NCBI RefSeq assembly: GCF_023375815.1
Contig: NZ_CP067412.1
Coordinates: forward strand, 6,448,001 to 6,512,000
Origin: Pseudomonas sp. HS6
GTDB taxonomy: Bacteria > Pseudomonadota > Gammaproteobacteria > Pseudomonadales > Pseudomonadaceae
Length of the DNA stretch: 64,000 nucleotides
Direction of reading: 5' to 3'
Shown piece after piece: positions 63,996 to 64,000 of the stretch; positions within the stretch are counted from its first letter, which is position 1; the number at the start of each line of letters is the position of its first letter. A program made the translations under genes and the position numbers. A model generated the notes under the pieces. That model did not search any database. It saw nothing but the letters and a program-made list of their open reading frames with translations, and was not told where the DNA came from.

Positions 63996-64000
63996 ATGGC
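63996..64000 (+). CDS. fusA: Start of fusA (elongation factor G), 5 bases only
   Basis: The window ends with ATGGC after a GCGAGGG ribosome site, 30 bases past the rpsG stop. The place in the str operon and the site indicate fusA. Nothing of the protein can be checked. Confidence 0.6.

Overview
The window is chromosomal DNA of a fluorescent Pseudomonas (P. fluorescens group). The evidence is gene content and order: a phh phenylalanine-catabolism operon, flgFGHIJKL followed by a multidomain flagellin-type glycosyltransferase, LapD/LapG, a mgo/pvf diazeniumdiolate cluster, a ferrioxamine-type iron-uptake cluster, and the secE-nusG-rplKAJL-rpoBC-rpsL-rpsG block. Base composition is GC-rich, and there is a REP pair of the GTGGGAGCGAGC type.

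Layout. 1-7.7 kb holds the 3' part of an aromatic amino acid permease, arfB, an MFS transporter, two small proteins, and phhC-phhB-phhA transcribed divergently from phhR. A TyrR-type box lies in the phhA/phhR gap. 7.7-20.1 kb holds a REPIN, a sigma54 promoter, flgF to flgL (rod, rings, hook-associated proteins) and a 1200-residue glycosyltransferase. 20.3-32.0 kb is one giant gene of about 3893 codons. Its N-terminus has RTX repeats (208-residue period), its middle has more than ten LapA-like 200-residue units at an exact 600-bp spacing, and its end has a PA14-like domain, a von Willebrand A domain, RTX repeats and a type I secretion tail. 32.1-35.4 kb holds a small conserved gene and the c-di-GMP controlled protease module lapD-lapG. 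35.6-42.7 kb holds a GntR/FCD regulator and mgoBCAD (pvfABCD), which makes an amino-acid-derived N-oxygenated signal. 42.7-50.3 kb holds a chemoreceptor and a foxI-foxR-foxA-foxB-like siderophore uptake set. 50.3-64 kb is the transcription/translation block, starting with a 5'-truncated tufB and tRNA-Trp and ending at the first bases of fusA.

How the parts relate. PhhR would induce the phh operon for phenylalanine use. The flg operon builds the flagellum, and the glycosyltransferase would modify flagellin. LapD senses c-di-GMP and restrains LapG, which normally cuts a LapA-type adhesin off the cell surface. The mgo genes make a diffusible signal, and the fox genes import xenosiderophore iron by cell-surface signalling.

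The main surprises are two seams. The giant gene changes from RTX repeats to LapA repeats in mid-repeat near 22,150 and has no LapA retention module. The tufB gene is cut near 50,336, where it abuts half of a terminator hairpin. Both seams lie at sequences that usually break short-read assemblies. The window may therefore join three chromosomal segments that are not neighbours in the cell, unless long reads show the joins are real. If they are real, the giant protein is a chimeric adhesin next to LapD/LapG that the known retention mechanism cannot hold.
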